This document shows positions 14,192 to 16,993 of a stretch of 16,993 nucleotides of DNA, in pieces. Made by a program: the position numbers and the translations under genes. Every line of letters starts with the position of its first letter. The first letter of the stretch is position 1. The notes under the pieces were generated by a model. That model saw only the letters and a program-made list of their open reading frames with translations. It did no database searches and was not told the origin of the DNA. The stretch is from Candidatus Sigynarchaeota archaeon (GTDB lineage: Archaea > Asgardarchaeota > Lokiarchaeia > Sigynarchaeales > Sigynarchaeaceae). Location of the stretch: NCBI GenBank assembly GCA_030587525.1, contig JAUQYW010000128.1, positions 1 through 16,993 on the forward strand. Reading direction: 5' to 3'.

Positions 14192-15778
14192 ATGGATCTC
14201 CACGCCTTCATGCAGAAATTTCACCCGCAAGTGACCATGATCGCCGATGACATGTACGTGCTCGATGAAGACTCGGAGGATCTTGGCATCACCAAGGACA
14301 AGCTGATGGAAAATGCGGGGGCTGCTGTTGCTAATGATATTGCCAAGCATTTCGGGCCAATCGGTCAAAAAAGCGTCCGCGTGTTCTGCGGCTTGGGAAA
14401 TAACGGCGGCGATGGCCTCGTCGTGGCCAGGCATCTTGCCCGGGAAGCAAGGTCGGTCACGATATACTTGCTGGGGGATCCGGGACAGATCACAACCCCC
14501 GAAGCCGCCAGCAACTGGTCCATCGTGGCGCGCCAGCCCTATTCCATCCAAACGCAAGTTATCAAGGATTCATCCCAGCTATCGTCTATCAAGGATATCG
14601 ACAAGGACACGATCATCGTCGATGCGCTGCTCGGCGCCGGGATAAAGGGCGACGTGCGTGAACCCGTCGCGTCGTGCATCCGGATGATCAACACGGCGAG
14701 TGAAACACGCGGGTGCCCGGTCATCGCGGTCGATGTCCCTTCTGGTTGCAACATGGACGATGGCACGGTGGCTAATGTGCATATCAAGGCTACCCGAACA
14801 GTCACATTCCACCTTCCAAAGCAGGGCTTGGTGAACAAGCCAGATATCACAGGCCCCGTGGATGTGTTCCCCATCGGCATCCCGCCCGAAGCGGACTGGC
14901 TCGTGGGAAAAGGCGACGTGAAACTGGCCTTCAAGAAGCGCAGGGACGCCAGGTCGGTCAAGGGCATGAATGGCAAGGTGCTCGTCATCGGGGGGAGCAA
15001 GCAATACTCGGGCGCGCCCATCTTGTCTGCCCTCGCCGCGTCCCGCAGTGGTGTGGATCTCGTGAACCTGTGCATCCCCGAAATCCATTCGATCGTCGCC
15101 CGATCCGCGTCACCGGACTTGATAGTGACGCCATTGGAAGGCCAAAACATCACCGAAAAAAACCGCCAGGAGCTTGAATCCCGCGTCCAGTGGGCTGACA
15201 CGGTCTTGATCGGTCCCGGTATGGGACGGGAGCCAGAAACCGCGAGAGCCATCGTTGCAGCGTGCGATTTTGCCGTGAAATCGGGAAAGAAGCTCGTGAT
15301 TGATGCTGATGGCTTGAAAGCAATCTCGTCGAGCTTGGCAACCATCGATTCCCCCAACGTCATCATAACGCCGCACGCGGGCGAGTTTTCGATCGTGTCG
15401 GGAACAAGCACCGACATGTTGAAAACCTTGGATAACAGGCTCGACGCGGCATACGATTTTACCCGGAAAACGAGGTGCCAGCTCATCATGAAAGGTCCCG
15501 AGGACATCGTGATGAACCGCGATCGGTGCAAGATCAACCTCGTCCACACGCCTGCCATGACCGTGGGTGGTACAGGGGACGTGCTCGCGGGCCTTGCCGC
15601 AGCTCTCGCATCGCTCTACGGAATATCTACCGATCGCATGTTCACGGTTGCGTGTGCCGCGATCCACGTTAATGGCTTGATCGGGAACCTTGTTGAACGA
15701 CAAAAAGGCGGCCCATTCATCACGGCGAGCATGATGATCGACAACATCGGCACGATTCTTTCGAAATTCGCTAAATAA
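14192..15778 (+). CDS. nnr: Bifunctional NAD(P)HX epimerase / ADP- or ATP-dependent NAD(P)HX dehydratase
   Basis: 528 residues. It repairs hydrated NADH/NADPH: the N-terminal domain (YjeF_N type) interconverts the R and S epimers and the C-terminal ribokinase-like domain dehydrates the S form using ADP or ATP. Seen in sequence: MENAG near 39-43, GLGNNGGDGLVVARHL near 67-82 (the epimerase nucleotide loop and K+ site region); then GKVLVIGGSKQYSGAP at about 265-280, GPGMGRE at 341, VIDADGLKA, ITPHAGEF, and GGTGDVLAG near 459-467, the catalytic/anion-hole motif. Length is normal for the fused enzyme. Start uncertain: ATG 14192 is used; GTG 14183 and ATGs at 14210 and 14237 are alternatives, and no strong ribosome-binding site decides. 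It follows frhB by 103 bases on the same strand; as a housekeeping enzyme it may share the transcript without a functional link. Confidence 0.93.
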   Translation: MDLHAFMQKFHPQVTMIADDMYVLDEDSEDLGITKDKLMENAGAAVANDIAKHFGPIGQKSVRVFCGLGNNGGDGLVVARHLAREARSVTIYLLGDPGQITTPEAASNWSIVARQPYSIQTQVIKDSSQLSSIKDIDKDTIIVDALLGAGIKGDVREPVASCIRMINTASETRGCPVIAVDVPSGCNMDDGTVANVHIKATRTVTFHLPKQGLVNKPDITGPVDVFPIGIPPEADWLVGKGDVKLAFKKRRDARSVKGMNGKVLVIGGSKQYSGAPILSALAASRSGVDLVNLCIPEIHSIVARSASPDLIVTPLEGQNITEKNRQELESRVQWADTVLIGPGMGREPETARAIVAACDFAVKSGKKLVIDADGLKAISSSLATIDSPNVIITPHAGEFSIVSGTSTDMLKTLDNRLDAAYDFTRKTRCQLIMKGPEDIVMNRDRCKINLVHTPAMTVGGTGDVLAGLAAALASLYGISTDRMFTVACAAIHVNGLIGNLVERQKGGPFITASMMIDNIGTILSKFAK

Positions 15779-15794
15779 CGCCACGTGAAAAGCA

Positions 15795-15840
15795 CCGCCG
15801 GGCACGGCGGCTGGCGATGCGCATCATTCTGTGTTTTTGT
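15795..15840 (+). terminator. Possible terminator after the NAD(P)HX repair gene
   Basis: A perfect 6-bp GC stem (CCGCCG / CGGCGG, 15795-15810) with a four-base loop is followed about 20 bases later by a T5 run (near 15833). A second T-run (T6, 15879-15884) lies further on. The distance from hairpin to T-run is long, so the T-runs may act alone. Confidence 0.4.
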
Positions 15841-15858
15841 CGGGACGCGGTTCCAAAC

Positions 15859-15886
15859 CTTAAAAATGCTGGAAAACCTTTTTTAA
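15859..15886 (+). promoter_or_regulatory. Possible promoter of the Orc1/Cdc6-like gene
   Basis: The AT-rich stretch contains CTTAAAAATG and CTTTTTTAATC. Either could be a TATA box giving a start site between about 15890 and 15912 and a leader of 30-50 bases. The T6 run could instead be a terminator of the upstream gene. Confidence 0.35.
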
Positions 15887-15939
15887 TCTCGGGAAATGGT
15901 TAAGTCACCACCACTCCGTTAACTCGAACACATCACGTT

Positions 15940-16993
15940 ATGCACGCGTGGATGACCATGGACTTTGAGGAGGAATTGAAGCGAAACATTCTTGGAGATT
16001 CGATCTTCAAGCGTGACGGCGAGCAAAAATTCGACAGGACCTTCATTCCAGACAAGATTCCACATCGTGATGACGTGCTCAGGAAATTGGCGTCCGATTT
16101 CAAGATCGTATTCAAGGAAGACAAAGCAGTGAACATAGCCTTGAAAGGAGAGGGCGGATTTGGCAAGACTGCCATCGCCCGGTTCACGCAAAACAAGCTC
16201 GGAAAGGTAGCTGCCGAGCTCGGCATCAATTTAGACGCCCGTTACTACACGTGCTTCCAGTATCGCACGCTCGGCACCATGTTGCGGGATTATTTACCGA
16301 CCAATTACTTCATTTCGGGCAAGGGGTTCAGCATCTCCGAGCTCATCGCGTTCCTCGTCCAGAATCTCCAGCGAGAGAATAAGAAATTGCTCTTCATCAT
16401 TGACGAGATACAAAATCTCAAGCCGGATGATTTGATGCGCATTATCTCGATCAACGAGGAATTCAAGCTGCCTGGTGACCCGAAAGAATATTTCTCAACG
16501 ATATTGATCGCCCGTACCGGCGACTGGGAAGCTATGTTCCGCGAGGAACCTCGCATCGCCCACCGGTTGAACAGCACGATCACGTTACCTAAATACACGT
16601 TCGACCAGCTAGTCGACATCTTCACCTACCGGCGCGACCTTGCCTTGAAGGAGGGCATTCTTTCGGACGATAACGTGGAACTGATAACCCAGATGAGCGA
16701 GCTTTCCGGCAACGTGTATTATGGCATCGAGCTCATGCACCACGCGGGAAAAATGGCCGAGGGGCAGCACGAACCAGAGATTTTGCCTGAGATGATACGT
16801 GCCGCGGCGAAATATGTTTCCACGGAATTTCGCGATCCTGTCCTCAATGACCTCAAAAAGCACGAATTGCTTGCGCTGCTGGCGATTTCCAGGGTACTGG
16901 AAAACAAGAGCAAAAAAAACGTGAATTATGCTACCACGGAAGAATCATTCGATGAATACAAGCTTGTTTGTGAGGAAATGAATCAAGATTGCA
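15940..16993 (+). CDS. Orc1/Cdc6-like AAA+ ATPase, 3' end beyond the window
   Basis: 351 codons are open to the window edge. Orc1/Cdc6 proteins bind replication origins and load the MCM helicase. Residues 35-50 (FIPDKIPHRDDVLRKL) match the family's leading P..xPHRExE motif. Walker A is GEGGFGKT (70-77), Walker B LLFIIDE (150-156), and a sensor-1-like stretch is ILIARTGDW (188-196). Residues 254-273 (LSGNVYYGIELMHHAGKMAE) align with the usual sensor-2 region xGDaRxAidllrxAgxxAe, but the normally conserved Arg of GDxR is Tyr. The following helices (about 308 on) look like the start of the C-terminal winged helix. The unusual Walker A (GG-F instead of GTG) and the altered sensor 2 suggest a divergent paralogue or another STAND/archaeal ATPase. 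Start: ATG 15940; in-frame ATGs at 15952 and 15958 are also possible. Confidence 0.72.
   Translation, partial: MHAWMTMDFEEELKRNILGDSIFKRDGEQKFDRTFIPDKIPHRDDVLRKLASDFKIVFKEDKAVNIALKGEGGFGKTAIARFTQNKLGKVAAELGINLDARYYTCFQYRTLGTMLRDYLPTNYFISGKGFSISELIAFLVQNLQRENKKLLFIIDEIQNLKPDDLMRIISINEEFKLPGDPKEYFSTILIARTGDWEAMFREEPRIAHRLNSTITLPKYTFDQLVDIFTYRRDLALKEGILSDDNVELITQMSELSGNVYYGIELMHHAGKMAEGQHEPEILPEMIRAAAKYVSTEFRDPVLNDLKKHELLALLAISRVLENKSKKNVNYATTEESFDEYKLVCEEMNQDC

Noticed and set aside
14539..15558. 339-codon bottom-strand frame
   Set aside because: Antisense to the well-conserved NAD(P)HX repair enzyme, with no recognisable motif.

Overview
The window looks archaeal. Its promoters are TATA-like, its genes end in plain T-runs, and it carries an HdrA / MvhD / FrhB electron-transfer operon, a probable Orc1/Cdc6-type AAA+ protein and a two-domain NAD(P)HX repair enzyme. 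Base composition is balanced in genes and AT-rich between them. The key clue is three in-frame UGA codons at conserved cysteine positions, two in hdrA and one in mvhD, followed by a 3' RNA fold with the U.U/G.A/A.G/U.U core and apical A-run of a eukaryote-like SECIS. Selenocysteine with eukaryote-like SECIS elements is known from Lokiarchaeota, so an Asgard archaeon is my best guess. The base composition is not the AT-rich one of Lokiarchaeum, so I do not name a phylum.

Layout. 1-1288 (+): the 3' end of a Cu(+)-exporting P1B ATPase with an extra Cys/His/Met metal-knuckle tail, then a 72-aa protein that is essentially that tail on its own. 1289-1720: a convergent gap with two short tandem duplications. 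1721-9082 (-): three genes of an apparently undescribed neighbourhood. In transcription order they are a soluble IFT52/GIFT-like protein with a C-terminal coiled coil, a large membrane protein with a calcium-loop (FG-GAP-like) ectodomain and a multi-helix C-terminal half, and a 973-aa modular von Willebrand A protein. T-runs follow each gene, so they may be separate transcripts. 9196-9378 (+): a 60-aa lysine-rich protein sharing an AT-rich divergent control region.

9379-9850 is a long AT-rich gap with several T-runs, a TATA box and a perfect 18-bp palindrome before the redox operon. 9851-14088 (+): hdrA (Sec22, Sec206), mvhD (Sec24) and an frhB-like gene with two ferredoxin clusters. Together they suggest a cytoplasmic, F420-linked flavin/iron-sulfur electron-transfer module; no hdrB/hdrC or hydrogenase subunits are in the window. 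The 3' ends of hdrA and frhB carry a related hairpin with shared sequence. 14192-15778 (+): nnrDE, repairing hydrated NAD(P)H. 15940-end (+): an Orc1/Cdc6-like ATPase cut by the window edge.

Most notable: the selenoprotein operon with its SECIS candidate, the IFT52-like protein next to vWA and membrane genes, and the duplicated metal-knuckle domain. All identifications come from reading motifs; no database search was possible.
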